Origin: Bin55 sp964572845
Lineage (GTDB): Bacteria > Pseudomonadota > Gammaproteobacteria > Pseudomonadales > Azotimanducaceae
DNA: 64,000 bases
Assembly: GCA_964572845.1 (NCBI GenBank)
Contig: CAZNFX010000001.1
Coordinates: 310,001 to 374,000, forward strand
Direction: 5' to 3'
Positions 47,481 through 57,160 of the stretch are shown here, piece by piece. The notes under the pieces are model-generated. The model saw nothing but the letters and a program-made list of their open reading frames with translations, ran no database searches and was not told the origin of the DNA. Positions within the stretch are counted from its first letter, which is position 1. Every line of letters begins with the position of its first letter. The position numbers and the translations under genes are program-made.

Positions 47481-50378
47481 ATGAATATTGCAGGGTCTTT
47501 AAGGGTCATTAAACGCGACGGTACAGTAGTGCCCTTCGATGGCGCAAAGATCGTTGCGGCGATAACCAAAGCATTCATAGCGGTTGAAGGTTCGGCCTAC
47601 GTCACAGCTAAGTCGGTGCTGGAGCAGATCCAGCTGCTGGCCGGCTCCGTCACCGAGAGAATCGCCAGAGGAAACCCAGATGGCGGCACGGTTGATATTG
47701 AAGACATTCAAGATCAGGTAGAGCTCGCCCTAATGCGCGCAGAACTGCAGCGCATAGCCCGAGCGTACGTCATATATCGAGAGCAACGGGCTGAAAAACG
47801 TAGGGAGAAGGAACGCAGCACTTTCGAACTCTCCGACAACACTCTACAGTTTGTACGAAAAGACGGGACCATCGCACCGCTCGAGAGGAGCGTCTGGTCG
47901 GGCGTGCTCGACGAGATTTGCGGCGGATTGACCGAAGTGGATCGTGACCATTTGTTTGACGAGATGCTGAACGATGCACACAACGAAATCACCGAACAAG
48001 AGGTGTTTTCGTTATTGACGATGACGGCGTGCTCGATGATCGAGGAAGAGCCCGAATACAGCTCCGTTGCAGCGAGAGTGCTGTTCGTATGTTTGCGCAG
48101 CGAAGTCTTGGACTACTTGCTCCCAGGCGAAACTCAGGTTCAAGCACACTCGAATTCTCCCGACATGAGCGATGTGTACACGTTGGCCCTCCCCGCGTTC
48201 ATTGAACGCGGCATTGATTTGGGCTTCTTAAATCCTGACCTAGGACAATTCGACTTGCATGAACTGGCAAGAGCTCTCAAACCAGAACGCGACGCTCAAT
48301 TTTCGTACCTAGGGTTGCGGACGCTGTACGACCGTTACTTCCTGCACAGCGATGGAACTCGGTTTGAGTTGCCGCAAATTTTCTTCATGAGAGTGGCTAT
48401 GGGTCTCGCGCTGAACGAAACGTACCGGGAAGCGCGAGCGATCGAGTTCTACGACATTCTGTCTTCGTTCGACTTCATGAGTTCGACCCCTACTCTGTTC
48501 AATTCAGGCACGGTTCGATCACAGCTTTCTTCCTGCTACATATCAACAGTTCCTGATGACTTGGAAGGCATCTACAACTCCATTCACGACAACGCAATGC
48601 TGTCGAAATGGGCCGGCGGCTTGGGCAACGACTGGACACGAGTACGAGCATTGGGTTCATACATACGCGGCACGAACGGCAAGTCTCAAGGCATCGTACC
48701 GTTCTTGAAAGTTGTGAACGACACAGCTGTTGCCGTCAATCAGGGAGGGAAGCGAAAGGGCGCTGTGTGCTCGTATCTCGAGACTTGGCACCTAGACATC
48801 GAGGAATTCTTGGAGCTCCGAAAAAATACGGGCGACGACCGGCGACGCACCCCGGACATGCATACGGCAAACTGGATACCAGACGTGTTCATGGAGCGTG
48901 TTGTCAATAAGGATTCGTGGACGTTGTTTTCGCCTCACGATGTACCGTCGCTTCATGAACTCCATGGCATTGAATTTCGCAAGGCGTACGAAGAAGCAGA
49001 AGCCAAGACTCGCACTGGAGAAATAAAACTCTACAAGACAGTCAATGCCGTCGACTTGTGGAGAAAAATGATCGGTGCGCTTTACGAAACGGGCCATCCG
49101 TGGATGACCTTTAAGGATCCCATAAACATTCGCTCTCCGCAGAAGCACGCAGGAGTCATTCACTCTTCCAACCTCTGTACTGAAATCACGCTCAATACTT
49201 CCGACAACGAAATAGCTGTCTGCAATCTTGGTTCTGTAAATTTGGCGAATCATGTTGGCGAACAGGGGGATTTGGACTACGACAAGCTTCATTCGACGGT
49301 CAGAACAGCAATTCGCATGCTCGACAATGTCATCGACATCAACTACTACGCGGTCACAGCCGCTAGAAACTCGAATGTGCGTCATCGACCCATAGGATTG
49401 GGGCTTATGGGGTTTCAAGACGCGTTGTACATAAAGCGCATTCCCTATTGCAGCAAGGCAGCAGTACAGTTTGCTGACAACTCGATGGAGGCCATTTCAT
49501 ACTTTGCAATTGAAGCTTCCGCAGATCTCGCTGCAGAGAGAGGCACCTACAGCACCTACGAAGGTTCACTGTGGAGCCAGGGAATCCTTCCCATAGACTC
49601 TCTGCAACTATTGCAGCAGGAACGGGGAAATCCGGACTATTGCGAATTTGACATGTCAGCGACCATGGATTGGGCAGCGTTACGCGACAAGGTTCAACAA
49701 CAGGGCATGCGCAATTCCAATGTTATGGCCATCGCTCCCACAGCAACCATCGCCAACATTACAGGTGTAACGCAGTCCATTGAACCGACCTACCAGAATC
49801 TCTTTGTCAAAGCCAACTTGTCAGGAAACTTCACGGTAGTGAACCCGTTCCTCGTACGCGATTTGAAGAAACTGCAAATGTGGGATCGTGTAATGTCCGT
49901 TGAACTTAAAGCTAACAATGGCAGCGTTCAACGAAATGATCGCATGCCTGACGATCTTAAGGATCTCTACAAGACTGCGTTTGAACTCGACCAGCAATGG
50001 GTCTTGGAGTGCGCTTCACGACGTCAGAAGTGGATCGATCAATCACAGTCTCTCAATCTATATTGCGCAAAAGCAACAGGACCGTTATTGGACTCGATCT
50101 ATCGAAGTGCTTGGAAGCTAGGTCTCAAGACTACCTACTACTTGAGATCGCTGGGAGCAACCGATGCTGAAAAGTCGACATTGGAAAACGACGACTCGCT
50201 CATTTCTGTGAGAGCAACCGTAAATGAACAAGGCGGAGCCCAACCAACAGCTGCCAAGGTTGCTCCTCCGAGTCAAACCATGGCCGAATCGGTCGCTGGA
50301 TCGCCAATGGGGAGTGTTTCGGTCCCGCCCCCGCCCGCTTGTTCAATTGATGATCCCGACTGCGAAGCATGCCAATAG
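47481..50378 (+). CDS. nrdA: Class Ia ribonucleotide reductase large subunit, two ATP-cones
   Basis: Reduces ribonucleoside diphosphates. 965 aa, like the 963-aa Pseudomonas NrdA. ATP-cone 1 (about 6-100, 'LRVIKRDGTVVPFDGAKIVAAITKAF') and a second, more divergent cone (about 115-215, 'LQFVRKDGTIAPLERSVWSGVLDEI') precede the ten-stranded barrel. 'FDFMSSTPTLFNSGTVRSQLSSCYIS' has one substrate-site cysteine, 'NLCTEITLNTSDNEIAVCNLGSVNL' the thiyl cysteine with N and E, and 'AIAPTATIANITGVTQSIEPTYQN' the late loop. The C-terminal tail ends C954...C961-x-x-C964, the redox pair for thioredoxin. nrdB follows after 621 bases. Confidence 0.96.
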   Translation: MNIAGSLRVIKRDGTVVPFDGAKIVAAITKAFIAVEGSAYVTAKSVLEQIQLLAGSVTERIARGNPDGGTVDIEDIQDQVELALMRAELQRIARAYVIYREQRAEKRREKERSTFELSDNTLQFVRKDGTIAPLERSVWSGVLDEICGGLTEVDRDHLFDEMLNDAHNEITEQEVFSLLTMTACSMIEEEPEYSSVAARVLFVCLRSEVLDYLLPGETQVQAHSNSPDMSDVYTLALPAFIERGIDLGFLNPDLGQFDLHELARALKPERDAQFSYLGLRTLYDRYFLHSDGTRFELPQIFFMRVAMGLALNETYREARAIEFYDILSSFDFMSSTPTLFNSGTVRSQLSSCYISTVPDDLEGIYNSIHDNAMLSKWAGGLGNDWTRVRALGSYIRGTNGKSQGIVPFLKVVNDTAVAVNQGGKRKGAVCSYLETWHLDIEEFLELRKNTGDDRRRTPDMHTANWIPDVFMERVVNKDSWTLFSPHDVPSLHELHGIEFRKAYEEAEAKTRTGEIKLYKTVNAVDLWRKMIGALYETGHPWMTFKDPINIRSPQKHAGVIHSSNLCTEITLNTSDNEIAVCNLGSVNLANHVGEQGDLDYDKLHSTVRTAIRMLDNVIDINYYAVTAARNSNVRHRPIGLGLMGFQDALYIKRIPYCSKAAVQFADNSMEAISYFAIEASADLAAERGTYSTYEGSLWSQGILPIDSLQLLQQERGNPDYCEFDMSATMDWAALRDKVQQQGMRNSNVMAIAPTATIANITGVTQSIEPTYQNLFVKANLSGNFTVVNPFLVRDLKKLQMWDRVMSVELKANNGSVQRNDRMPDDLKDLYKTAFELDQQWVLECASRRQKWIDQSQSLNLYCAKATGPLLDSIYRSAWKLGLKTTYYLRSLGATDAEKSTLENDDSLISVRATVNEQGGAQPTAAKVAPPSQTMAESVAGSPMGSVSVPPPPACSIDDPDCEACQ

Positions 50379-50999
50379 CACGATTAATTCGGAGCTATAG
50401 CAGAGCAAATGCAGTGGATGCCCAGACTTCCTGCAGGACGCATGGCGGGTTCTCGCAAACAGTCGTGTAAGCTCCTCTCCGCGACCTATCCAAGAAGGTT
50501 CTTGTGCGTAGAAGCGATGGTCCAGCTATAGGTTAGGCTGACAAAGCGCACACTAATTCACAGTCGCGAGACTCTGGTTGTTGCGGAACTGAACGATATA
50601 GTGCAAGTCGGTACCGCAGCCAAGGAGGAAACCTGCTATTCGCAATCGAGCTCTTTGTATGGTGTCGTAAACGCAATTCTGGTTAGCTGAACCAACGTGA
50701 GCGTAATTCAAAGCGGTCGTATTGTTGACACGGCCTGTAAGGTTATTGACGCTTCAACTAAACCACCATTCAGTTCATCGAAACGTGGTAAAACACGCCA
50801 CCTCGATGTAACAATAAGCATGGACCACATCTGAAATTTGGAGTCAGAAACAGGTTGTGAACGCAAGCGTTACGATCTCATCGGAGTTCCATTGATGTGG
50901 TCAAGCAACTACAGAGAAACGTGTTAACAAGACGTTAACAAATCGGTACAATGTCTTCTTAACAAATCGTTTGGTATATGGGATAGGGGAAAATTAAGG
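50379..50999. other. 621-base spacer between nrdA and nrdB
   Basis: No convincing ORF, tRNA or known riboswitch found. It ends with the nrdB promoter region, where TTAACAA occurs three times (from about 50924, 50935 and 50959), the last two as an identical 11-mer TTAACAAATCG. A short palindrome AACGCAAGCGTT lies at 50860-50871. No convincing NrdR box pair was found. Confidence 0.55.
50924..50952 (+). promoter_or_regulatory. Candidate nrdB promoter
   Basis: TTAACA at 50924-50929, a 17-base spacer and TACAAT at 50947-50952. Gives nrdB its own transcript with a leader of about 40 nt, separate from nrdA. Confidence 0.5.
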
Positions 51000-52271
51000 A
51001 TGCTGACTTGGGACGACGACAAGGACGTAGCTGTAACGAAAACCGTAGACAGGAATCCCGTGACAAACGGAAATCAAAACGGTTACAACGATTTTCGCAA
51101 GGATGCGAAACTCTCTAGGCACCCTTCTGTTCATGAACTGAAGGGTTCCGAAAGCTCCAATCAAAAGACGCAACGAGACGCAAGAGAAGAGCTGCGAAGC
51201 TCTACGGGCAACGGGCATATCGACGACGTTGTACCCGCCGAAAACGAGAACTACGAACGGGTCACAGTTGACCAGAAGCGCATCATCAACTGCAGAGCAG
51301 ATCTCAACCAGTTGGTGCCCCTAAAGTACAACTGGGCATGGCAAAAGTATATAGACGGCTGCTGTAACCACTGGATGCCGCAAGAAATCAGCATGCAATC
51401 AGATGTCGCGCTGTGGAGGTCCGCAGATGCGCTTTCTGAGGATGAACGGCGCATTGTCAAGAGAAGCTTGGGATTTTTTTCCACTGCCGACTCGCTTGTT
51501 GCCAACAATCTAGTGCTGGCCGTCTATCGCTTGATCACAAATCCCGAATGTCGCCAATACTTGCTGCGACAAGCATTTGAAGAAGCGATTCACACGCATG
51601 CCTATCAATACTGCATCCAATCACTCGGAATGGACGAAGGCGAAATCTTCAACATGTACCACGAAATACCCTCCGTAGCACGTAAGGCTTCGTGGGCGTT
51701 GAATTACACCAAGGAACTTTCCGATCCCAACTTTACAACCGGCACAACAGAGACAGACAAAACGCTACTTAAGAACCTCATCGCCTTTTATTGCGTGCTG
51801 GAGGGGATATTCTTCTATTGCGGATTTACACAAATCCTCTCGATGGGCCGTCAGAACAAGATGGTGGGAACGTCGGAGCAGTTCCAATACATCTTGCGCG
51901 ATGAATCGATACATTTGAATTTTGGCATTGATGTCATTAATACGATCAATCAAGAGAATCCCCACTTGTGGGACGACGAAATGCGTCAACTGGCATCAGA
52001 CATGATCGTTGAGGGAACCGAATTAGAGGTAGCCTATGCACATGACACGATGCCCCGCGGGATTCTTGGAATGAATGCCCGCAAAATGACCGAATACCTC
52101 CAATACATAGCGAATCGTCGACTCGTCAGCATAGGCTTGGAAAGAAGGTATTCCGGCGTTTCCAATCCATTTCCTTGGATGTCGGAAATCATGGACCTGA
52201 AGAAGGAAAAGAACTTCTTCGAAACTCGTGTGACGGAGTATCAGACCGGCGGCGCGTTGTCGTGGGACTAG
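51000..52271 (+). CDS. nrdB: Class Ia ribonucleotide reductase small subunit
   Basis: Di-iron tyrosyl-radical subunit, 423 aa. The N-terminus 'LTWDDDKD' and the charged, low-complexity first 85 residues resemble Pseudomonas NrdB. Metal ligands: D in 'FSTADSLVANN', E and H in 'FEEAIHTHAYQYC', E in 'LEGIFFYCGF', and E/H in 'RDESIHLNFG'. The tyrosine four residues after the first histidine (in 'HTHAY') is the expected radical site. The C-terminal tail ends 'TEYQTGGALSWD', which docks on NrdA. Confidence 0.95.
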   Translation: MLTWDDDKDVAVTKTVDRNPVTNGNQNGYNDFRKDAKLSRHPSVHELKGSESSNQKTQRDAREELRSSTGNGHIDDVVPAENENYERVTVDQKRIINCRADLNQLVPLKYNWAWQKYIDGCCNHWMPQEISMQSDVALWRSADALSEDERRIVKRSLGFFSTADSLVANNLVLAVYRLITNPECRQYLLRQAFEEAIHTHAYQYCIQSLGMDEGEIFNMYHEIPSVARKASWALNYTKELSDPNFTTGTTETDKTLLKNLIAFYCVLEGIFFYCGFTQILSMGRQNKMVGTSEQFQYILRDESIHLNFGIDVINTINQENPHLWDDEMRQLASDMIVEGTELEVAYAHDTMPRGILGMNARKMTEYLQYIANRRLVSIGLERRYSGVSNPFPWMSEIMDLKKEKNFFETRVTEYQTGGALSWD

Positions 52272-52317
52272 ACTGCGGCAGCAGTTAGATCCACAAATCC
52301 GCACATCCACGTCAGTG

Positions 52318-52341
52318 AGAACCGTCTTGCAAGACGGTTCT
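52318..52341. terminator. 24-bp perfect palindrome between convergent nrdB and hydrolase genes
   Basis: AGAACCGTCTTG followed directly by CAAGACGGTTCT, 46 bases past the nrdB stop and touching the stop codon of the convergent hydrolase. It has no T-run on either strand, so a bidirectional terminator is likely from position but not proven; a protein-binding site is the alternative. Confidence 0.5.
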
Positions 52342-53252
52342 TACATTGCGCTTTCACTCTCGATCCAGCAAAGACTCTTCTGCAGTTCTTCAACGAAGCG
52401 TAGCGGCTGATCGAGAAAGACGTGATGACCTGCGTCAGGTATCGCCGCTGAATTGAACGGCTCTGGTACCAGCGTCGTCATGAATTCGTTTGTGTCAGCC
52501 GTGTAGGAACCGCTGTCTGCTCCGAAGATCACCGATACAGGCATTTTCAGCGACCGGTAGTCGGCCTCCATCAGGGCACTGTCCCTAAACGTCAATGGCA
52601 AGTCAGGATCGAACTTCCATGTGTAGCCCCCACCTTCCACAACAGAGACCGAGTTTTTCGCGATGTATTGCATGACATATGGGTTCTTGCACGGCTGCGG
52701 AGGGAACAAGCGGAAACGGGATTCAGCCTCCTCTCGAGATGGATATGTCTTGCTTCGTCCCGTGCCGGGCATAGCTTGCATATAGTTGCGCTCTGGCTCG
52801 CTCGGTGCTCGCATCCCTGAATCTACCAGAACCAATCCCGCGAATTTCTGCGGAAATAGGCTGGCCACCTTGGTCGCCATGCGGCCGCCGAAGCTATGCC
52901 CTACAAGTATTGTCTTTTCATTGAGGCCAGCGTGCGTTGCAACTCCCAGAATTTCGTCTACGCATGTGTCGATGGAGTACTCGTAGCGGTGGTCAGAGTC
53001 CCCCATACCCGTGAAATCCAAAGCGATGGGGGCATACTCTCCCGTGAAATGGGGCGCAATGAAGTCCCACCATCGAGAATGTGCAAACATTCCATGCAGG
53101 AAGAGAATGCTCGACTCGCTGTTGCCGTTCCACTTGCGATAGACGACATCGCATTCATCTATTTCAACACTGTGCTCTGTCGACGGCGACTCTACCGCAC
53201 GCCAAAACCAATCGGGTATTTCGTTAGTAGTGTGTCTGTCCCACCTTGCCAA
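52341..53252 (-). CDS. Alpha/beta hydrolase
   Basis: 303-aa soluble hydrolase. 'ILFLHGMFAHSRWWDFIAP' is the oxyanion HG motif, 'ILVGHSFGGRMATKVASLFP' the nucleophile elbow GHSFGG, 'VIFGADSG' probably the acid loop, and 'IPDAGHHVFLDQP' the catalytic histidine. A lid of about 70 residues lies between strands 6 and 7. Substrate unknown; similar to epoxide hydrolase/haloperoxidase-like members. No signal peptide. Convergent with nrdB. Confidence 0.88.
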   Translation of the reverse strand: MARWDRHTTNEIPDWFWRAVESPSTEHSVEIDECDVVYRKWNGNSESSILFLHGMFAHSRWWDFIAPHFTGEYAPIALDFTGMGDSDHRYEYSIDTCVDEILGVATHAGLNEKTILVGHSFGGRMATKVASLFPQKFAGLVLVDSGMRAPSEPERNYMQAMPGTGRSKTYPSREEAESRFRLFPPQPCKNPYVMQYIAKNSVSVVEGGGYTWKFDPDLPLTFRDSALMEADYRSLKMPVSVIFGADSGSYTADTNEFMTTLVPEPFNSAAIPDAGHHVFLDQPLRFVEELQKSLCWIESESAM

Positions 53253-53461
53253 CGCTACGTCCTAACTTCCTACTTCGCATGCCTATGCATTTTCTCAGAC
53301 TAGCCTTCCGCCGCGAAGTCGCCCAGGTGCAGGATGCGGATCGAGTACGACGCACTCGGCAAGCGACGACTCCACAAATCTGACACATTTTGTAACATAA
53401 TGCGATTGGTGCCGACTACTATTGCACCGTGACTAACTGCCGCTTAATTTTGAAGCGTAAC

Positions 53462-53495
53462 TGCAAGAGGTCTTGCATGGGGAAGCCCATGCAAG
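53462..53495 (+). promoter_or_regulatory. Two mutually exclusive hairpins upstream of the DUF349 gene
   Basis: TGCAAGA (53462-53468) can pair with TCTTGCA (53471-53477). Alternatively CTTGCATGGG (53472-53481) pairs perfectly with CCCATGCAAG (53486-53495) around a GAAG loop. The shared CTTGCA segment can be in only one of them. The stronger hairpin ends 19 bases before the ATG at 53515, where it could affect ribosome loading. Confidence 0.5.
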
Positions 53496-53514
53496 TGACC
53501 ATGGACTCACTGTC

Positions 53515-56259
53515 ATGCTCAAGAGCTTGTTCCATCGAAGGCCCAAACTAGACCACCCTGATCCCGAAGTCCGGATTCGCGCTCTCAATGAGGATTCCAA
53601 GCTCACTCTAGAACAATACGCAAGGATCGCCCGTGAGGATCAAGACGTAAATGTTCGCAAGGTAGCTCTAAGCAAGGCAAATTCGTTAGAGCTCTACGAA
53701 GAGCTCCTCGATGAAGAACAGTTGTCCAGCATCTGTCTGGAATTCCTCACCAACAACATCGACGACGACCATCCTCTTGCCCTAGATCCCCGGGTATTGC
53801 CATCGCGACTTCAGAGGCATTCCGATCCCGCGAAAATTTACGAGCTGGCGTGCCAGTTGAACTCCTACTCGGAAACAGCTGCCGCGATTGCCAGTCTGCC
53901 GTCACATAAGTTGCGAGACGAAGTGCTTCGCCTTTGCTTTGACGAAGAGGTCCTAGCAGAGTTGCAGAAGCTCAGTCGACATCAAGACAAGAGCGTCAAT
54001 CGATTTGTACGAGACAGACTTCACGATTTCAAGGAGCTTCGAAATCGCAAGCAGAATCTTGCAGCCCAAGCGGAGCATGTCATTCGCGCAGCGATGCGCT
54101 CGCAACCAAGCGACGCACATTACGCGACGCGGCGAGAGAAAGTTGAGAGAGAGTGGGAACACACACTCCAGGCAATCGAACAGCTCAATACCCATCTTGT
54201 CGAAAACGCACAGGATGAAATTGACATCGAGCAGCTAAGAGGCAAGTTTCCTAGGCGCGCTGACCCATCGTCCATCAATGCCGTTGGTCCTCAGCAGTTT
54301 GAAAGCATCTTGACTCGACTAAGGGAGTCTAAGGGCAATGAAGAAAACGAGATTGATGAGTGTGAGCGGCTCTGGTTGGACGCTCTAAAGGTTCAGTCCG
54401 CACCGCGGGCTATTGCCGACCAGTTCTACCAGCTTGCCAACTCGAAGCGACGGGAAATTCGCAACGAATTGGCAAGAAGTCGACAGAAACGCGACGTAGA
54501 AACATTGCTTGAGCCGATAAAGCTTGAGGAACCGAATGCGCAATCCCAATCATGGTTCCGTGTCTGGTCAACTCGAACTGCAGCACAAGGACGCCTTCGA
54601 AAAATTGAGCGGTTTCTGGAACGAGCGGCAGACAAGGACAACAACGATGGTCTCGCTGAGGAAACCTCTGCACTAAAGGAGATGGTTGGATCCCTAAAGG
54701 CCATTGTTGACCGATGCGACGAACTCGAGGAAGAAACGATCAGGCATGTTGAATCCAATCTCGAATCGCTCAACAAGTTCATTGATACCGGGAGCTTGAA
54801 GAAAGCGAAATCTGCGGAACGCAACGTAGTTGCACTTATCAACCGATTGCCCAGGCGACAACAAGGAGCTTTCAATGCTCGCCTAGCACCCGCAATTACG
54901 TCGATTCGCCAACTCTCAGGTTGGCAGGAATTCGCCGAGGAACCCAAGAGGCTTGCTCTGTGTGAAGCTATCGAGGAACTCGCCAACAATCCTCTGAATC
55001 CTGAGGAGCAATTTCACAAGATCAGGGAATTGCGAGAAAGGTGGAACGGCCTCGGAATGTTGCGGTCACGAGATGAACGAAGCCTGCAGGACCGCTACGA
55101 CAAGGCTGCTGCGAAGGCTTTTCTAGTTTGTGAGTCCTGGTTCAATGAACAAGCCGCCGTGCGGCAACAGAATCTCGAGGCTCGCCAGGAAATCTGTCGG
55201 CGATTGGAGACTTTCATAGAGGAATACTCCTGGGACAATCCAGATTTCAAAATCGTTCATCGAACGTTGCGAACCGCGCAGACGGACTGGCGTGCACATA
55301 CACCAATAGAGCGCACAAAATCCAAATCCATCAATGCTTCATTTGGCAAACTGACACGGGAGTTGGAGTCGCGCCTTTCCGATCACTGGTCCGAAAATAC
55401 CAGACAAAAGGAAGAGCTAATCGAAGAGGCCAAGAAGGCCGTCGAGGACAGTTCGCTAGCACCAACGGAATTGGTCGATTTGATTAAGGATCTGCAAGCA
55501 CGTTGGAAAACCGTGGGGCCCGCTGGCCGCCGTAAGGAGCAGGGGCTTTGGAAAAACTTTAGGGCTCAGTGCAATGCCGCATTTGAGCGACGTGAAGCGC
55601 AACAGCAGGAACGACGATCGCAACTCGATGCCAACATCAAGGCCGCACAGGAAGAAGTGGCTAAGGTTCAGGAATTGGTAGGTAACCCAAAGACAACACT
55701 GCAACAACTGGATTTGTCGCTACTCAACGAGTTGCGATCCAAACTCTCCAACTTGGAGTTGCCAGCTCGCATTCGCAAAAGTTCGGAAAACGAGATTTCG
55801 TCACTTGCCGCCCAATTGCACAAACGTCGAGAAGAACTCGAGACTCAACGAAGCGCAGAAGAATTGCTTACGCTAATCGAAATTGACTCAGAAATCGGAA
55901 AACTGGAGTCTCAAGGCGTAGCTCCCTCAGATGAATTGCTTGAGAAAGCTGGCACCGGAAAACCTTGGTTCGCGAATCGCAATGCTGAAGACGCATCCAA
56001 GAAAGTGTTCGCCTTACACGAGCTCGTATTGCGAGCTGAAGTGCTGGCCGATGTCCCATCGCCCCCAGAAGACTCAAGCAAACGCATGCAAGTTCAGGTA
56101 TCTCGCCTGCAGCATGGATTGACTCGAGGCGGCGAGTCCGAGGAACAAAAGGTCGAGCGTCTAATACAAGCGTGGTGTTCGAGCGCGCATGGCGAACAGC
56201 CCTTGCGCGAACGGTTTCACCTTGCCATCCGCAAATACCTAGACGATCTGTCAAATTAG
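53515..56259 (+). CDS. DUF349 domain protein (large coiled-coil protein)
   Basis: 914 aa from ATG 53515 ('LKSLFHRRPKLDHPDPEVRIRAL'). The first 150 residues look like a HEAT-type helical lead. The remainder is highly charged, largely coiled coil with repeated DUF349 units such as 'LRERWNGLGMLRSRDERSLQDRYDKAAAKAF', 'AQTDWRAHTPIERTKSKSINASFGKLTREL' and 'QARWKTVGPAGRRKEQGLWKNFRAQCNAAFERREA'. No signal or membrane helix; cytoplasmic. Similar giants occur in Pseudomonas and relatives, with no established role. An in-frame TTG at 53473 lies inside the leader hairpin and is rejected as start. Confidence 0.9.
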   Translation: MLKSLFHRRPKLDHPDPEVRIRALNEDSKLTLEQYARIAREDQDVNVRKVALSKANSLELYEELLDEEQLSSICLEFLTNNIDDDHPLALDPRVLPSRLQRHSDPAKIYELACQLNSYSETAAAIASLPSHKLRDEVLRLCFDEEVLAELQKLSRHQDKSVNRFVRDRLHDFKELRNRKQNLAAQAEHVIRAAMRSQPSDAHYATRREKVEREWEHTLQAIEQLNTHLVENAQDEIDIEQLRGKFPRRADPSSINAVGPQQFESILTRLRESKGNEENEIDECERLWLDALKVQSAPRAIADQFYQLANSKRREIRNELARSRQKRDVETLLEPIKLEEPNAQSQSWFRVWSTRTAAQGRLRKIERFLERAADKDNNDGLAEETSALKEMVGSLKAIVDRCDELEEETIRHVESNLESLNKFIDTGSLKKAKSAERNVVALINRLPRRQQGAFNARLAPAITSIRQLSGWQEFAEEPKRLALCEAIEELANNPLNPEEQFHKIRELRERWNGLGMLRSRDERSLQDRYDKAAAKAFLVCESWFNEQAAVRQQNLEARQEICRRLETFIEEYSWDNPDFKIVHRTLRTAQTDWRAHTPIERTKSKSINASFGKLTRELESRLSDHWSENTRQKEELIEEAKKAVEDSSLAPTELVDLIKDLQARWKTVGPAGRRKEQGLWKNFRAQCNAAFERREAQQQERRSQLDANIKAAQEEVAKVQELVGNPKTTLQQLDLSLLNELRSKLSNLELPARIRKSSENEISSLAAQLHKRREELETQRSAEELLTLIEIDSEIGKLESQGVAPSDELLEKAGTGKPWFANRNAEDASKKVFALHELVLRAEVLADVPSPPEDSSKRMQVQVSRLQHGLTRGGESEEQKVERLIQAWCSSAHGEQPLRERFHLAIRKYLDDLSN

Positions 56260-56269
56260 TCTGCTGGGG

Positions 56270-57145
56270 CTAGTGCTCTTTGTTCTGATCAAAACCGCGC
56301 AAAGCCGAAATGTTGTGAAGCTCGTCTAGCGAAATCACGACATCCGCCCTGCTTGGCAGGTCCTCTAGCATCCAAAGCGTAATCCGTTCGTAATGTTCGA
56401 CGAATCGGTCAACGGACTCCTTGTCCATGCGCAAGTGTATTGGCCGATCTTGTTCCTGACGCAGACGCCATGCACGTACGCTCTCCATACTCGGAATACG
56501 AACAAAGGCCAACTCATTCAACATTGATGTCAGTTCGTTGTAGGGACCGGCTAGCCGGCCATTGATCCAAGATCTGCACCTTCCACTAGGATCTTCTGCG
56601 CGCTCAAGTCTGTTGATCGGATTCCTGAGGCGAGCACTTGGTTCGGGGGCTGCACCGATGCACCATCCTTCGATAACAACTCTCGCTACCCCGGCTTCGA
56701 TGCTCCGAAACCCCACTCTATCGTCTATCCCCTTATCAAACAAAGGTACGGTGGCTGCGTGCCCCCGAGATAGTGTTTTCGCCGTATTAATGAGCAGTTC
56801 AACATCGTGCGTTCCAGGAGGTCCGCGAGTCTGCAACGATGGGTGTATTGTTTCGGCCAATGCTTCCCGCTCATTTTTGGTCAAATAGAAATCGTCGAGA
56901 CAGAGAATTGCGATCGGGTCACCTGCTACGCTGCTTGCCTGTCCAATGAGCGAGCACAACGTGGATTTGCCCGATCCCTGGCCGCCTCCAAGACCGACAA
57001 TCCGCGATTCTGTGCGTTGCCATCGCGAAACGAGCAATACCGCCAACTCTCGATACTCAATCGGAAATTGAGGATCCAACGTGTTGAAGCAATCAATCTC
57101 TGCAGAAGTAATGCTGTACTCAGTAAGGATCTCGAACGGTCTCAC
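56270..57145 (-). CDS. D-glycerate 3-kinase-like P-loop kinase
   Basis: 291-aa kinase of the plant-type glycerate kinase/YggC group in the phosphoribulokinase-uridine kinase superfamily. 'GLGGGQGSGKSTLCSLI' is the Walker A loop, 'ILCLDDFYLTKNER' the Walker B region, 'RGPPGTHDVELLINTAKTL' and 'VPLFDKGIDDRVG' the substrate region, and 'VVIEGWCIGAAPEP' the family signature. 'LVARGV'-type lids are absent, as expected. Would phosphorylate glycerate or a related hydroxy-acid. Follows dinG on the same strand (16 bases), so probably cotranscribed. Confidence 0.87.
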   Translation of the reverse strand: MRPFEILTEYSITSAEIDCFNTLDPQFPIEYRELAVLLVSRWQRTESRIVGLGGGQGSGKSTLCSLIGQASSVAGDPIAILCLDDFYLTKNEREALAETIHPSLQTRGPPGTHDVELLINTAKTLSRGHAATVPLFDKGIDDRVGFRSIEAGVARVVIEGWCIGAAPEPSARLRNPINRLERAEDPSGRCRSWINGRLAGPYNELTSMLNELAFVRIPSMESVRAWRLRQEQDRPIHLRMDKESVDRFVEHYERITLWMLEDLPSRADVVISLDELHNISALRGFDQNKEH

Positions 57146-57160
57146 AGCAGCGACACAGCT

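Noticed and set aside
48792..49418. Reverse 208-codon frame inside nrdA
   Set aside because: NrdA motifs on the forward strand are complete across this stretch.
54426..54989. Reverse Ser/Arg-rich frame inside the DUF349 gene
   Set aside because: Shadow of a highly charged coiled-coil coding region.
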